Notes under the pieces: generated by a model
The model's database searches: none
The model's input: the letters and a program-made list of their open reading frames with translations, nothing else
What the model was told of the DNA's origin: nothing
DNA from: an uncultured bacterium
GTDB lineage: Bacteria; Bacteroidota; Bacteroidia; Bacteroidales; Muribaculaceae
DNA length: 64,000 nucleotides
Direction: 5' to 3'
Assembly (NCBI GenBank): GCA_905214715.1
Contig: CAJMMT010000002.1
Coordinates: 124,001-188,000, forward strand
Shown: piece after piece, positions 1-9,298 of the stretch
Position numbering within the stretch: position 1 is the first letter of the stretch
Layout of the letters: every line of letters starts with the position of its first letter
Position numbers and translations under genes: made by a program

Positions 1-320
1 CGAGAAACCTCAAGGGCGTTGTAAAGGCCACCGACACCGATTTTCCAGGCAAGCTGGGGCTTGGCCTCGGCAACGGCGCTGAGCAATGCCGCTAAATTGT
101 AAATGGTATCTACCTTGTATTTCTCTACCGCCGAGGCTATCTGCTGCGGATCGGTAATGTCTACAATCTCGGCCGGTCCGCTTTCAAGCAGTTCTCCTTT
201 CGGTTCGGCCCCGGGTATGTAACCGGCCACTACATTCCCTCCGGGATATTCGTGGCGAAGGCGCATTGTCAGTTCAGACCCTATCTGGCCTGTGGCGCCT
301 ATGATAAGTATGTTTTTCAT
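1..320 (-). CDS. SDR-family L-threonine 3-dehydrogenase, N-terminal part (cut by window edge)
   Basis: The first 106 codons of an extended short-chain dehydrogenase lie on the minus strand, starting at the ATG at 318-320. The protein opens with MKNILIIGATGQIGSEL, where GATGQIG is the NAD-binding GxxGxxG loop, and later shows YNLAALLSA, a stretch typical of the epimerase-like threonine dehydrogenases of Bacteroidota and archaea. It starts 75 bases after the end of kbl on the same strand. In that setting the expected reaction is oxidation of L-threonine to 2-amino-3-ketobutyrate, which Kbl then cleaves to glycine and acetyl-CoA. The family-level call (NAD-dependent epimerase/dehydratase) is firm. 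The threonine specificity rests mainly on the neighbour. The C-terminal part is outside the window. Confidence 0.85.
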   Translation of the reverse strand, partial: MKNILIIGATGQIGSELTMRLRHEYPGGNVVAGYIPGAEPKGELLESGPAEIVDITDPQQIASAVEKYKVDTIYNLAALLSAVAEAKPQLAWKIGVGGLYNALEVS

Positions 321-395
321 TTCAGATATATGGTTCGGGTCTCAGGCAACCCCATGAAGTGTTTCATGAGTCGCCTGAGTGTGGATTGCATGTTT

Positions 396-1598
396 TTATC
401 CCTTGAGCACGCCGAGTTTCTTACCTACCTTTATGAAAGCGGCTATGGCGCGGTCCAGCTGCTCACGATCATGGGCCGCCGAAAGTTGAACGCGTATACG
501 CGCCTGACCTTTGGGTACCACCGGATAATAGAAACCGGTAACATATATACCCTCTTTCTGCATCTCGGCAGCGAATTCCTGAGAGAGCTTCGCATCGTAA
601 AGCATCACGGCGCAGATAGCGCTCTGGGTGGGCTTGATATCAAATCCGGCATCGAGCATACGGTCGCGGAAATATGCCACGTTTTCCATAAGTTTGGTAT
701 GCAGGTCGTCGTTCTCTTTCAGCATCTTGAACATCTCAAGGCTGGCTCCTACGATCGAAGGCGCTACCGAGTTGGAGAAGAGGTAAGGACGGGAACGCTG
801 ACGCAACATGTCGATAACCTCTTTCGGGCCGGTAGTGAACCCACCCATGGCTCCGCCGAACGCCTTGCCCAAAGTACCTGTAAAGATGTCGATCTTGCCA
901 TAGCAGTCGAATTGTTCGGCCACGCCATGACCTGTCGGGCCTACCACACCGGCCGAATGCGATTCGTCGACCATTACCAGCGCGCCATATTTATCCGCGA
1001 GTTCACATATCTTGTCCATCGGCGCGACGTTTCCGTCCATCGAGAATACGCCGTCAGTAGCGATGATGATATGACGGGCACCTCCGTCCTTAGCCTCTTT
1101 CAGCTTGGCCTCGAGATCGGCCATATCGGCGTTGGCATAACGATAGCGGCGTGCCTTGCAGAGGCGCACGCCGTCGATTATCGAGGCATGGTTCAACGAG
1201 TCCGAGACTATGGCGTCTTCTTCGGTGAAGAGTGGCTCGAAAAGTCCGCCGTTGGCATCGAAGCAGGCGGCGTAAAGTATGGTGTCTTCAGTCTTGAAGT
1301 AGTCGGATATCGCTTTTTCAAGTTCTTTGTGCAGATCCTGGGTACCGCAGATAAAACGCACCGACGACATACCGTAGCCACGCTCTTTCATGGCTTTGGC
1401 AGCGGCATCTATCAGCCGGCTATTGTCGGCGAGACCCAGATAATTGTTGGCACAGAAGTTCAGCACTTCTCCGGGAGTGTTCTCGACACCTATGGCCGAA
1501 CTCTGCGGAGTGGTGATTATACGTTCGTTCTTGTACAGACCGGCCTCCTTTATATCCCGGAGTTCCTTGGTAAGGTGTTTCTTGAAATCGTTATACAT
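396..1598 (-). CDS. kbl: Glycine C-acetyltransferase (2-amino-3-ketobutyrate CoA ligase)
   Basis: A 400-residue PLP enzyme of the alpha-oxoamine synthase family, the usual length for Kbl. It cleaves 2-amino-3-ketobutyrate with CoA to glycine and acetyl-CoA in the cytoplasm. Visible marks are NFCANNYLGLA near residue 50, HASIIDG near 137, the cofactor-ring contact DESHSAG at 211-217, and the Schiff-base lysine K245 in TGTLGKAFGG. It lies upstream of the threonine dehydrogenase-like gene on the same strand, giving a two-gene threonine breakdown operon. Related enzymes of the fold (BioF, HemA, SPT) are less likely given this partner. Confidence 0.95.
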   Translation of the reverse strand: MYNDFKKHLTKELRDIKEAGLYKNERIITTPQSSAIGVENTPGEVLNFCANNYLGLADNSRLIDAAAKAMKERGYGMSSVRFICGTQDLHKELEKAISDYFKTEDTILYAACFDANGGLFEPLFTEEDAIVSDSLNHASIIDGVRLCKARRYRYANADMADLEAKLKEAKDGGARHIIIATDGVFSMDGNVAPMDKICELADKYGALVMVDESHSAGVVGPTGHGVAEQFDCYGKIDIFTGTLGKAFGGAMGGFTTGPKEVIDMLRQRSRPYLFSNSVAPSIVGASLEMFKMLKENDDLHTKLMENVAYFRDRMLDAGFDIKPTQSAICAVMLYDAKLSQEFAAEMQKEGIYVTGFYYPVVPKGQARIRVQLSAAHDREQLDRAIAAFIKVGKKLGVLKG

Positions 1599-1733
1599 GA
1601 TATTCAGATTTAAAGTCCTTTAATGTGCTTTTTTAACGGCAACTTAATGTGTTTTTATTAACGGCGACCCCTTCCCGGACATACGTTTCCGGAGGATTTG
1701 CGGTACATTGTCGGTCAGGCGTTGTCTTGTTTG

Positions 1734-1741
1734 CAAAAATA
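1734..1741 (-). promoter_or_regulatory. Possible -7 promoter element for kbl
   Basis: Read on the minus strand this is TATTTTTG, matching the Bacteroidota -7 consensus TAnnTTTG, about 135 bases before the kbl start. No TTTG is seen at the expected -33 distance, so this is a weak call. The rest of the 249-base gap between the kinase gene and kbl shows no other clear signal. Confidence 0.35.
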
Positions 1742-1847
1742 GAAATAAATCTTTTACCTTACCTCATCCGGTATTAAAAAAATCAGGACATTTTCTTTGC
1801 CAATACCTCACTCTTTATCATATACCTGCACGGATGGTTCCATTTAG

Positions 1848-3056
1848 TTACCTGAACTCTATTCTGAAGGTGGTTTTACCCTCATCGTCGCTTCTCAACG
1901 AATAAGCGCATCCATGCCGGCGCAATATTTCAGAAACAAGAGTGAGTCCTATTCCTTTCCCTCCCGGTTTAGTGGTATAGAAGGGAGTGAACAGCGACAT
2001 GGCGTTATCTTTCCCTATGGGTAGCCCGTTGTTCTCTATCGATAGTCTTGTAACGCCTTTCTCGCGCGCTGTAATTATCGTTATCCGCCCTTCCCTGCCA
2101 TCGGGCATTGACTCCGCCGCGTTTTTCACTATGTTTACCAGCACTCTCTCCATCTGTACCTTATCTATCTTTACTGCAAGACGAGTGTCAGCGAGCGACA
2201 GTTCGACACCTGCGCGATTTCCGGCTATACTCTGCAGAAAAGTGTGTAACCGCCTCATTTCTTCATTAAGGTCTACCGTCTCTTTGAATGGATCGGGCAA
2301 CCGCACTACATCGGCATACGAATTTACGAACAGTCCAAGTGATCTACAGCGTTCGAGACCGCTTTCTATCACCTCGCTCAATGCGGGATCTTCGGCATGT
2401 ATGCTATGGAGAGTCTCAAGTAAAGATCCTACCCCGCCAAGCGAATTGTTCACCTCGTGGGCTACCACACGTATAACCTTGGCATAGGCACCCTGCTCTA
2501 TCCTTTTTACCTCTTCCGTCATATTGTCGAGCAGTATGAACGGACGATTGAACCCCCGGTCAAGAAACGACAACCGGTGGCAGCGGTATATCTCGGTTTC
2601 GGTCATACGGATAGTACTCTCCCCTTTGGGAGCTGCGACCAGTGCCGCCGCAAGTTCTCCGGGAAGTTCATCAAGGCGTTTCCCTATCGGATTCTCGCTT
2701 CGTAATCCCAAAAGATGCCTGAATGTCGGATTTACCTCGGATATACGTCCGTCAAGATCCATCATGGCGACACCGGTCGGAGATACCGAAAGCAATTGGG
2801 AAAGCAACCGGTCTTGCTCACGATTATGTATCATCTGCTCGTGAAGTCTCTCCATCAGGGTGTTGAAGAGACCGGCGACACGATCGGCATATGGATTTCC
2901 TGTTTTGCGCAACCTGCTGTTGGTATCCTGTGCCGAAAGCAGTTCCATACCCATACGTGCTGTATTCGCCGGCTTCACCACGGCGATATACAACCAGACG
3001 ACGGCTGTCAATACAATCGCAGCCATCGCCACTATAAGCCATATTTTCCAGGTCAT
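1848..3056 (-). CDS. NtrB-like membrane-anchored sensor histidine kinase with PAS domain
   Basis: A 402-residue two-component kinase. One membrane segment (residues 5-27) is followed directly by a linker and a PAS domain (about 85-180, with SPTGVAMMDLDGRISEVNP), so there is no periplasmic sensor domain. The dimerisation helix carries the phospho-acceptor H200 in VVAHEVNN. The ATPase part shows the N box (NIVKNAAESMP) and G box (GGKGIGLTLV). Its ATG overlaps the stop of the response regulator gene by four bases (ATGA), so the two are translationally coupled partners. It is the last gene of the exporter operon and probably senses an internal or membrane signal tied to that exporter. The signal is unknown. 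Confidence 0.92.
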   Translation of the reverse strand: MTWKIWLIVAMAAIVLTAVVWLYIAVVKPANTARMGMELLSAQDTNSRLRKTGNPYADRVAGLFNTLMERLHEQMIHNREQDRLLSQLLSVSPTGVAMMDLDGRISEVNPTFRHLLGLRSENPIGKRLDELPGELAAALVAAPKGESTIRMTETEIYRCHRLSFLDRGFNRPFILLDNMTEEVKRIEQGAYAKVIRVVAHEVNNSLGGVGSLLETLHSIHAEDPALSEVIESGLERCRSLGLFVNSYADVVRLPDPFKETVDLNEEMRRLHTFLQSIAGNRAGVELSLADTRLAVKIDKVQMERVLVNIVKNAAESMPDGREGRITIITAREKGVTRLSIENNGLPIGKDNAMSLFTPFYTTKPGGKGIGLTLVSEILRRHGCAYSLRSDDEGKTTFRIEFR

Positions 3057-4432
3057 AAATCCTTCAACGAGCGAATTAATTTATGATTATATTTTTCCAT
3101 ACGTCGATACAAGGTCTGACGGGTTATACCTAACATTGCGGCGGCCTGACTCAGATTGCCGCCACAACGTTCTATCGCCTCTTCGATCGCTTTCTTTTCA
3201 AGGTCAGCCAGTGTCATACCGGCAGGAATCTTCGCATCGTCATGGCTTCCGGCGGAGAAGTCATTCTCTGCCAACCCTTCCGCTTCGCTGAACTGTTCGG
3301 CGCCTATGGTTCCACCGCCGGATACTATGAGTGCCCGCTCCACCATATTTTTCAGCTGTCTGATATTTCCGGGAAAGGAATAACCCTCCAGTCGCCTGAG
3401 TGCAGCGGGAGTAAGCTCCGCTCTGAGACGATGATGCCCGGCGGCCTCTTCAAGAAAATGTCTGGCTAAAGGAGCTATATCCTCTCTTCTCTCGCGCAGA
3501 GGGGGCAGATGGAGCGTTACAAGATTTATACGGTAAAAGAGGTCCTCGCGAAAACTGCCTTCCCGCACCATTTTGCCTAAGTCAGCGTTTGTAGCGCAGA
3601 CTATTCTTATATCGACTTTCCTGGGACGGCTGTCTCCAAGAGCTTCAAATGTATGCTGTTGCAATACCCTCAGCAACTTTACTTGCGAGGCTGAAGTCAT
3701 TTCCCCGATTTCATCGAGAAATATAGTACCTTTATCAGCCATTTCGAAACGTCCTTTCCGGTCTGCCACGGCTCCGGTGAAAGCCCCTTTGACGTGGCCG
3801 AACATCTCGCTTTCGAACAATGATTCGGGTACTCCACCCAAATTTACCATCACAAACGGGTTATGATTACGGCGACTGTTGCGATGTATAGCTTGCGCTA
3901 TCAGCTCTTTGCCGGTGCCGTTCTCTCCCAATATCAATACCGGGGCATCGGTATCGGCCACCTTGGCCGCCTTGCGCAACACATCTTTCAACCCTGGGCT
4001 GTTTCCTATTATTCCGCTGCGGTCAAAACTGTCGTCGCGGACGGTGTCGCGGTCATCGCCACTCAGTTCAAGCGCGGTCCTGACGCTCTGCAGCAACATG
4101 CGGTTGTCCCAGGGTTTGGTTATGAAGTCGAACGCTCCGGCTCGCATTCCCGCTACCGCAAGATCTATGCTGCCCCAGGCGGTTATGAGTATCACCGGCA
4201 CTTCAGGCATGAATATCTTTGCCTGACGCAACAGGTGCAGACCCTCGCTCCCATCCGTGGTACGGGTGTAGTTCATGTCCATTATAACAGCCGATGGCGT
4301 GCCGGCCCTGAAGAACGGTAACGCTTCGTCGGGATTCGAAGCGTACTCCACCTCGTAGCCGGCTTTCTTCAATACCAGTCCTATGGTCAGCCGCACCGTG
4401 CGGTCGTCATCTACAATCAGAATCATACACAA
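3053..4432 (-). CDS. NtrC-family sigma-54-dependent response regulator
   Basis: A 459-residue regulator with the three NtrC parts in order: receiver (residues 1-120, acidic pocket VDDD at 7-10, phospho-acceptor D52 in VIMDMNY), AAA+ sigma-54 activation domain (Walker A GENGTGKE, the sigma-54 contact loop GAFTGA, and FLDEIGEM), and a Fis-type helix-turn-helix at the end (GGNLSQAAAMLGITRQTLYR). It should be phosphorylated by the kinase encoded next and activate transcription with RNA polymerase-sigma-54. A second ATG two codons later could be the start. It lies 27 bases after the TolC gene. I found no clear TGGC-N7-TTGC site upstream of the operon's first gene, so its targets may lie elsewhere. 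Confidence 0.95.
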   Translation of the reverse strand: MCMILIVDDDRTVRLTIGLVLKKAGYEVEYASNPDEALPFFRAGTPSAVIMDMNYTRTTDGSEGLHLLRQAKIFMPEVPVILITAWGSIDLAVAGMRAGAFDFITKPWDNRMLLQSVRTALELSGDDRDTVRDDSFDRSGIIGNSPGLKDVLRKAAKVADTDAPVLILGENGTGKELIAQAIHRNSRRNHNPFVMVNLGGVPESLFESEMFGHVKGAFTGAVADRKGRFEMADKGTIFLDEIGEMTSASQVKLLRVLQQHTFEALGDSRPRKVDIRIVCATNADLGKMVREGSFREDLFYRINLVTLHLPPLRERREDIAPLARHFLEEAAGHHRLRAELTPAALRRLEGYSFPGNIRQLKNMVERALIVSGGGTIGAEQFSEAEGLAENDFSAGSHDDAKIPAGMTLADLEKKAIEEAIERCGGNLSQAAAMLGITRQTLYRRMEKYNHKLIRSLKDL

Positions 4433-4459
4433 ATATAGTGATTTTTATCAAAATGACTC

Positions 4460-5959
4460 CTATTTACATATTGCATCGATATCCGCCTCTATACCCTGGT
4501 CGGTCGCGAAATCCCACAACGTGAGACTCCTGATCTGGTAATAATAAAGCCAGTATTTGAACAGTTCGTTCACATATCCGCGTCTGGCCTCATCTTTTTT
4601 CACCTGCGAGTCGTTAAGGTCAAGTGTCGACAGCTGTCCTATAAGATAAGTCTGCACATTGGTGTCGTATCGCTTTGCAGCTATGGTGTCGGACTTGGCG
4701 GAAATCTGCAGTTGCTGCCGTTGGTTGCTGTAACGTTCCACGAGCATGAAAAGGTCTTGAGAAAAGGTCATGGCTTCCTGACGCAGTTTACTCTCGGTAA
4801 CTTTGCTGTTGCTTTCCGCTACCTTTACGCGTCCTCGTCTCTTGCCCCAGTCCACCAATGGTATCTCGAACCCTATTTCCACAACCTGATTGTCTCTGAG
4901 TCCGCTGTAAGAGCGGGCCACATTGTGGGATGTTCCGGTAAATCCAATCTGGGCGAACAGGTTTATCTGACGCATATCCCCCTTCGCCTTTGCTATGGCA
5001 TATTGGGCCTCAAGCTGCCGTCTGAGCTGGTTTTGAGCGAAACTGTTGTTGGCGAGAGCTTTGTCATACGCCTCGCGGTAACCTATCTCCGCATCCGGTA
5101 TCTCGGTGGGCACCACCGGCTCGATTACGGTGTCTTCAGGAAGGTCCAGGAAGGCCACCAACTGGAACATGGCGTTGCGCCAGCCGCTCTCGCAGTCGGT
5201 TTTGTACGACCGCGCCTCAAGCAGATTCAGTTCCATCTGCAGAAGGTCGTTCTTGCTTATCTGCCCCATGCTTCTCTTCTCGACCGCTACCTCATATAAT
5301 TTGACGGCATTCTCCTGATTCTGCATAGCTATATGCAGATTCTCGCGTGCCATTAGCAGAGAGAAATAGAGATTTATCACCGATATCGCCACATTCTCCG
5401 TGGCACTCATGAACGCGGCCTTCGCCTCCTTATACCTCACCGGCTCTATTTTGCGGTTCCACTTCGTATGGTTGGTTCCGAACAACGGCTGCTCAAGAGT
5501 GAGAGCCACCGGAACCGACATGAAACGGTTATACTGCGTGCCGCTCAGCTGACGCAGAAAATCAAGCGAAGTTATAAGAGACAATGTACCGCCGGTGAAC
5601 CATATGTTCTGCTTCACCCCCAGCTCGCCGTTCATCTGTATGTAATCGTTGGGAACGAATGTGTAGGAACCGTCGGAATTCATATAGGTTCCATACTGCT
5701 TGCGATAGGAGGGTACGGTGCCACGAAACGACAGCTCCGGAAGCAGATCGGCCCGATAGGTACGGTATTCCCAATAGGCGCTCTTGAGCTCATCGAGGGC
5801 CACTGCAGCATCCACGCTGTTGGTGCGGGCTATGGTTATGGCCTCGTCCAGAGTCAAAGTCCGGGGCACGTTGCTTTCCGCCGATACCATCGGAATATAT
5901 GCGGCCGCCGCTACCACGGCGACCGCTTGCTTCAAAAATTGAAAAAACTGTCTCATCAT
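4460..5959 (-). CDS. TolC-family outer membrane efflux protein
   Basis: A 499-residue outer membrane channel. An N-terminal export signal (hydrophobic stretch about residues 11-27, ending near VSAES) is followed by two TolC-type halves rich in long helices, for example LDEAITIARTNS near the start and QRQQLQISAKSDTIAAKRYD near the end. It should join the fusion protein and ABC permeases encoded just upstream to span the envelope. Its start overlaps the stop of the preceding permease gene by four bases (5956-5959), which supports one transcript. Confidence 0.9.
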   Translation of the reverse strand: MMRQFFQFLKQAVAVVAAAAYIPMVSAESNVPRTLTLDEAITIARTNSVDAAVALDELKSAYWEYRTYRADLLPELSFRGTVPSYRKQYGTYMNSDGSYTFVPNDYIQMNGELGVKQNIWFTGGTLSLITSLDFLRQLSGTQYNRFMSVPVALTLEQPLFGTNHTKWNRKIEPVRYKEAKAAFMSATENVAISVINLYFSLLMARENLHIAMQNQENAVKLYEVAVEKRSMGQISKNDLLQMELNLLEARSYKTDCESGWRNAMFQLVAFLDLPEDTVIEPVVPTEIPDAEIGYREAYDKALANNSFAQNQLRRQLEAQYAIAKAKGDMRQINLFAQIGFTGTSHNVARSYSGLRDNQVVEIGFEIPLVDWGKRRGRVKVAESNSKVTESKLRQEAMTFSQDLFMLVERYSNQRQQLQISAKSDTIAAKRYDTNVQTYLIGQLSTLDLNDSQVKKDEARRGYVNELFKYWLYYYQIRSLTLWDFATDQGIEADIDAICK

Positions 5960-7242
5960 TCATTCTTAAGAGCTATTGCCGGCTCTATCTTCATCGCTTG
6001 CCTTGCCGGAATCCAGACCCCGGTGATGACCGAGATTATCAACAGTAACAATACCGCCAATGCGCAGTATATTACCAGCATGATGCCGGTCCATCCGTCG
6101 TCCGAAACTATGTTAAGCAGATCTGTCTTGACCACTATAACCTCTATTATCCAGGCCACCAAGGATGAAATACACACAAGAATCATGGATTCCCCTATGA
6201 AACGGCGGAAAATATCGGACGAAGTCGCTCCGGCCACTTTCCTTATGGCAATCTCCCCTACCCGCTGCTCTACGCGATAACGGAGTGTACCCAACTGCCC
6301 GAGAAACACTATGAAGAGAAGGAAAAATATCGACATTCCATATTGACGCAACCTCACGTTCGATGTCCACTGTACGATACTGCGGTCTCTCGAAAGAGGT
6401 CTCAGGTCGCGTACAAGAAGATTACGCTGTCGCGAGAGCGAGGGGTCATTCCGGAACTCTTCTTCCAGTTTACCTCCCATTCCCGGTTTTACCTTAATGG
6501 CGATTTGCTGCAGGTTGCCTATCACATCGTTGTCGTTGCTTTCATCTATCGGCATCAATATTGTACCAGACGAGGAAGGTTCGTAATCCGAACGTTTTAC
6601 CGGTTGTATCAAGCCACCGCCTACCCTTAAGGAAGAAGTGCCGTCATAGCCATACTGCACCACCATTTTTCCTACAAGATCGCGCGGGTCGCGGCCTTCG
6701 TTTTCATAATATTCGTTTGCCGAAATTATCACCTCGCCTCTCGCCAGGGCATCACGCATATCATTATGGCTTTTGCCGTCGAGAGATTCATACCGGAGTA
6801 TCAAGGCCATGTCCGGACTGACCGAACGACGGTTGGCATGATACTGGATACTGTCGGTAGATCCTTCCTCAATACATGTCGTACCATAGAAACTGAAGTT
6901 GTAGGGCATGCCGTTGCAGCCTAATGCCACAGCCTCTATATATGGTTTTTCACGCAGTCGTGCCAAAAGCAGACGCACGTCATCGGCATAAAAACGGTAT
7001 TGGCCCGCGGTCGAAGTATCGGTCGGCTCTATGAACTGAGGGCTGTCGCGCGGTACATATTTAATATTGGCCACATAAACATCGTCATACTTGAAGCCGC
7101 GCGGAGTGAAAATACCGTATACCGACGCTATCATCGATACCAATATGCCCCATACCACAACACTGACTATCACCATCTCGATACATAGCCAGATGTTTTC
7201 TTTCCACTCGTTCCTTATCTGTTTCAATAAATTTCTTTTCAT
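5956..7242 (-). CDS. ABC transporter permease, MacB/FtsX type (second of pair)
   Basis: About 428 residues from the internal ATG at 7240-7242 (MKRNLLKQIRNEWKENIWL). I prefer this start because it is preceded by a strong purine-rich site (GAGGAGG), rare in this phylum, and because the longer reading frame would run into the upstream gene. One membrane segment near the N-terminus, a large periplasmic domain, then three C-terminal membrane segments with the FtsX signature VGEIAIRKVAGATSSDIFRR. It pairs with the neighbouring permease and ATPase in a MacB-like machine, which works by moving substrates from the periplasm out through TolC. The substrate cannot be read from sequence. Confidence 0.92.
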   Translation of the reverse strand: MKRNLLKQIRNEWKENIWLCIEMVIVSVVVWGILVSMIASVYGIFTPRGFKYDDVYVANIKYVPRDSPQFIEPTDTSTAGQYRFYADDVRLLLARLREKPYIEAVALGCNGMPYNFSFYGTTCIEEGSTDSIQYHANRRSVSPDMALILRYESLDGKSHNDMRDALARGEVIISANEYYENEGRDPRDLVGKMVVQYGYDGTSSLRVGGGLIQPVKRSDYEPSSSGTILMPIDESNDNDVIGNLQQIAIKVKPGMGGKLEEEFRNDPSLSRQRNLLVRDLRPLSRDRSIVQWTSNVRLRQYGMSIFFLLFIVFLGQLGTLRYRVEQRVGEIAIRKVAGATSSDIFRRFIGESMILVCISSLVAWIIEVIVVKTDLLNIVSDDGWTGIMLVIYCALAVLLLLIISVITGVWIPARQAMKIEPAIALKNE

Positions 7243-7256
7243 CTTTCCTCCTCTCT
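7243..7256 (-). promoter_or_regulatory. Strong ribosome binding site that fixes the start of the second permease
   Basis: On the minus strand this gap reads as a run of A and G including AGAGGAGGAAAG directly before the ATG. Shine-Dalgarno sites this good are unusual in Bacteroidota, and it selects the internal start at 7242. Confidence 0.6.
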
Positions 7257-8555
7257 TTATTTGCCACGACTGCTCAATGCCAGCGCAGGGTTCTCGCGCG
7301 AGGCTATCCACGCCGGGATACCCGCGCTCATCAGGTTAAGTATCAGACAGAACAGAATGGCGAAAAGGAATGTCGTCCAGTTGAACAACATGCTTAAGGT
7401 CGGTGCTGTCGACATCTGTATGGTGTCCATGTCCCATTGAGATACCATTATTGCGAAATACTGGCTTGCCGTAGCCGCAAACACAAGACTCAATATAAGA
7501 CCGATGATTCCTCCGGCGAGCGTTACCACCATATTCTCGGCCAACATCTGGCCTATTATGTCTATTTTGCGTGCTCCGAAAGCCCTTCTCAGCCCTATTT
7601 CGCTTATACGGCGGCGCATACGGCTCCTGGTCATGGTGCTCAGATTGATGGCCGGCAGTAGCAACAGCATCAGATAGACTATGATGTCGCGTGTGCGTGT
7701 GCCACCGATATCGGGAGTTGTGTTGGTACCGAAGTCTCCCTCGGCCATGATTCTGGCCGAATATGGCTGCATATGATAGATCGCTTCCATCTTATCTTTT
7801 TTCAGCCTCGTGTTTATCACTTTGTAACGGTGTTCCACCTCGGCACGCAGTTTGTTTTCATCCACATCCGGTTTGGAAAGCAGATGCGCCTTTATTGCTC
7901 CGAAAAACGGCATATCCCCCTTATTACTTTTATCAGCACCAGTTGCGGTAAAGGGATAAAACACCTGCGCGTAAGTCTGCTCAAGCAGAGGATTCACATT
8001 GTCTACTACGCCTGCAATGGTATATGGCACCATGTCAAGCATGACGGTCTTACCCACAACCTCTTCTCCCTTGCTGAAGAAACGATCGGCAAGCGCACGG
8101 GTGATGACAACCTTGCGAAGTCCCGACTCGAAGTCGGATTTATCGAATCCCTGTCCCTCGGAGAATTCAAAATCATATATCTCCCAGAATTTATTGTCCG
8201 TCCCCATCACCCTGGCTGACACCGCCTCTTTATTGCCATACTGGAAATCTTTCGGGTTATTCCAGGAAGTGGTGTAGCTTACATTCTCTATCCCGGGAAG
8301 ATTCGCGTAAATCTCCCGGGCATATTCATAACTGAGCGATGAGGATGCATCACCTTTATCATGTGACACATGGAATCCGGCTCCATAATACATACGCGAA
8401 CGGTTCAACTCCGGAGCCGCCTCCACGCCGGTTATGCCGTTCAGCATATAGACAACCATCACAAGAAAAATAGCTAAGGCGGTTCCTCCGACCCCTATCC
8501 AGCTGACCAACGGCTGCTCCCCTATATCGTATAAAACCTGTTTGAAAAGTCTCAT
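7257..8555 (-). CDS. ABC transporter permease, MacB/FtsX type (first of pair)
   Basis: About 432 residues from MRLFKQVLYDIGEQPL. An ATG four codons earlier (8567) is also possible, and neither start has a clear ribosome site. Topology is one membrane segment at about residues 15-38, a periplasmic MacB core domain, and three C-terminal membrane segments with the FtsX signature ISEIGLRRAFGARKIDIIGQ. It lies between the ATPase gene and a second permease of the same family, so the transporter is probably a heterodimer. The gap to the ATPase gene holds a short tandem repeat. Confidence 0.92.
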   Translation of the reverse strand: MRLFKQVLYDIGEQPLVSWIGVGGTALAIFLVMVVYMLNGITGVEAAPELNRSRMYYGAGFHVSHDKGDASSSLSYEYAREIYANLPGIENVSYTTSWNNPKDFQYGNKEAVSARVMGTDNKFWEIYDFEFSEGQGFDKSDFESGLRKVVITRALADRFFSKGEEVVGKTVMLDMVPYTIAGVVDNVNPLLEQTYAQVFYPFTATGADKSNKGDMPFFGAIKAHLLSKPDVDENKLRAEVEHRYKVINTRLKKDKMEAIYHMQPYSARIMAEGDFGTNTTPDIGGTRTRDIIVYLMLLLLPAINLSTMTRSRMRRRISEIGLRRAFGARKIDIIGQMLAENMVVTLAGGIIGLILSLVFAATASQYFAIMVSQWDMDTIQMSTAPTLSMLFNWTTFLFAILFCLILNLMSAGIPAWIASRENPALALSSRGK

Positions 8556-8571
8556 AAAAACAAACAATGAC

Positions 8572-8612
8572 TAAAAACTTACAACTCACAACTTACAACT
8601 CACAACGTAAAG
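8572..8612. repeat. Short tandem repeat between ABC genes
   Basis: After an AATGACTAA heptamer-like motif, the unit ACTTACAACTCACA (14 bases) occurs twice in a row and a partial copy follows. It fills the gap between the ABC permease and ATPase genes. No promoter or terminator is visible here. Confidence 0.7.
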
Positions 8613-8613
8613 A

Positions 8614-9288
8614 TTACTCAACCTGTCTGCCATCGAAGAACCTTATTATTCTGTCGGTTAGCAAAGCCTGCGCTTCGTTGTGGGTTACCATCATTATCGT
8701 CTTGCCCTCTTCACGGTTAAGTTTGAGAAGAAGCTCCATAACCTCGCCACCCATCTTCGAGTCAAGATTACCTGTCGGCTCGTCGGCAAGTATTATGTCG
8801 GGATTACCCACTATGGCGCGGGCTATGGCCACACGCTGACACTGACCGCCCGACAGCTGGGCCGGCATATGGCGCAACCTGTGTCCCATCCCAAGTTCTT
8901 CAAGCACTTCCTTAACCCTTTCTTTAGCCACCTTACCGTTTTCATGCCGACGGTAACCCAAAGGAAGAGCCACGTTATCCATCACATTCAACGATGGTAT
9001 CAGATGGAAGCTCTGGAACACAAATCCTATATGGCGGTTACGAAATTCCGACATCCACGAGTCGCTGCGGCCTTCCACATTTTCACCTTCGAGCATAACC
9101 CTTCCCGAAGTAGGTTTGTCAAGCAGCCCTATTATGTTGAGCAATGTCGATTTGCCGCATCCGGAAGGCCCCATCACACTCACGAACTCCCCTTTCTCCA
9201 CATTGATATTCACATTGTCGAGAGCTATGGTCTCGATTTCCGACGTACGGTAACATTTCCGCAGTTCCTCAATTTTTATTATCTCCAT
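8614..9288 (-). CDS. ABC transporter ATP-binding protein, MacB/LolD type
   Basis: A 224-residue ATPase with a full set of motifs: Walker A GPSGCGKST, signature LSGGQCQRVAIARA, Walker B ILADEPTGNLDS, and the switch histidine in MMVTHNEAQA. Length and motif wording match the LolD/MacB/FtsE group that drives FtsX-type permeases. It lies 10 bases after the fusion-protein gene and energises the two permeases that follow. Cytoplasmic face of the inner membrane. Confidence 0.95.
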   Translation of the reverse strand: MEIIKIEELRKCYRTSEIETIALDNVNINVEKGEFVSVMGPSGCGKSTLLNIIGLLDKPTSGRVMLEGENVEGRSDSWMSEFRNRHIGFVFQSFHLIPSLNVMDNVALPLGYRRHENGKVAKERVKEVLEELGMGHRLRHMPAQLSGGQCQRVAIARAIVGNPDIILADEPTGNLDSKMGGEVMELLLKLNREEGKTIMMVTHNEAQALLTDRIIRFFDGRQVE

Positions 9289-9298
9289 ATATCTCCTG

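Noticed and set aside
252..1613. A 453-codon open frame on the plus strand over kbl
   Set aside because: It is the mirror of the kbl gene; its translation shows no family motif, while the minus strand has all Kbl motifs.
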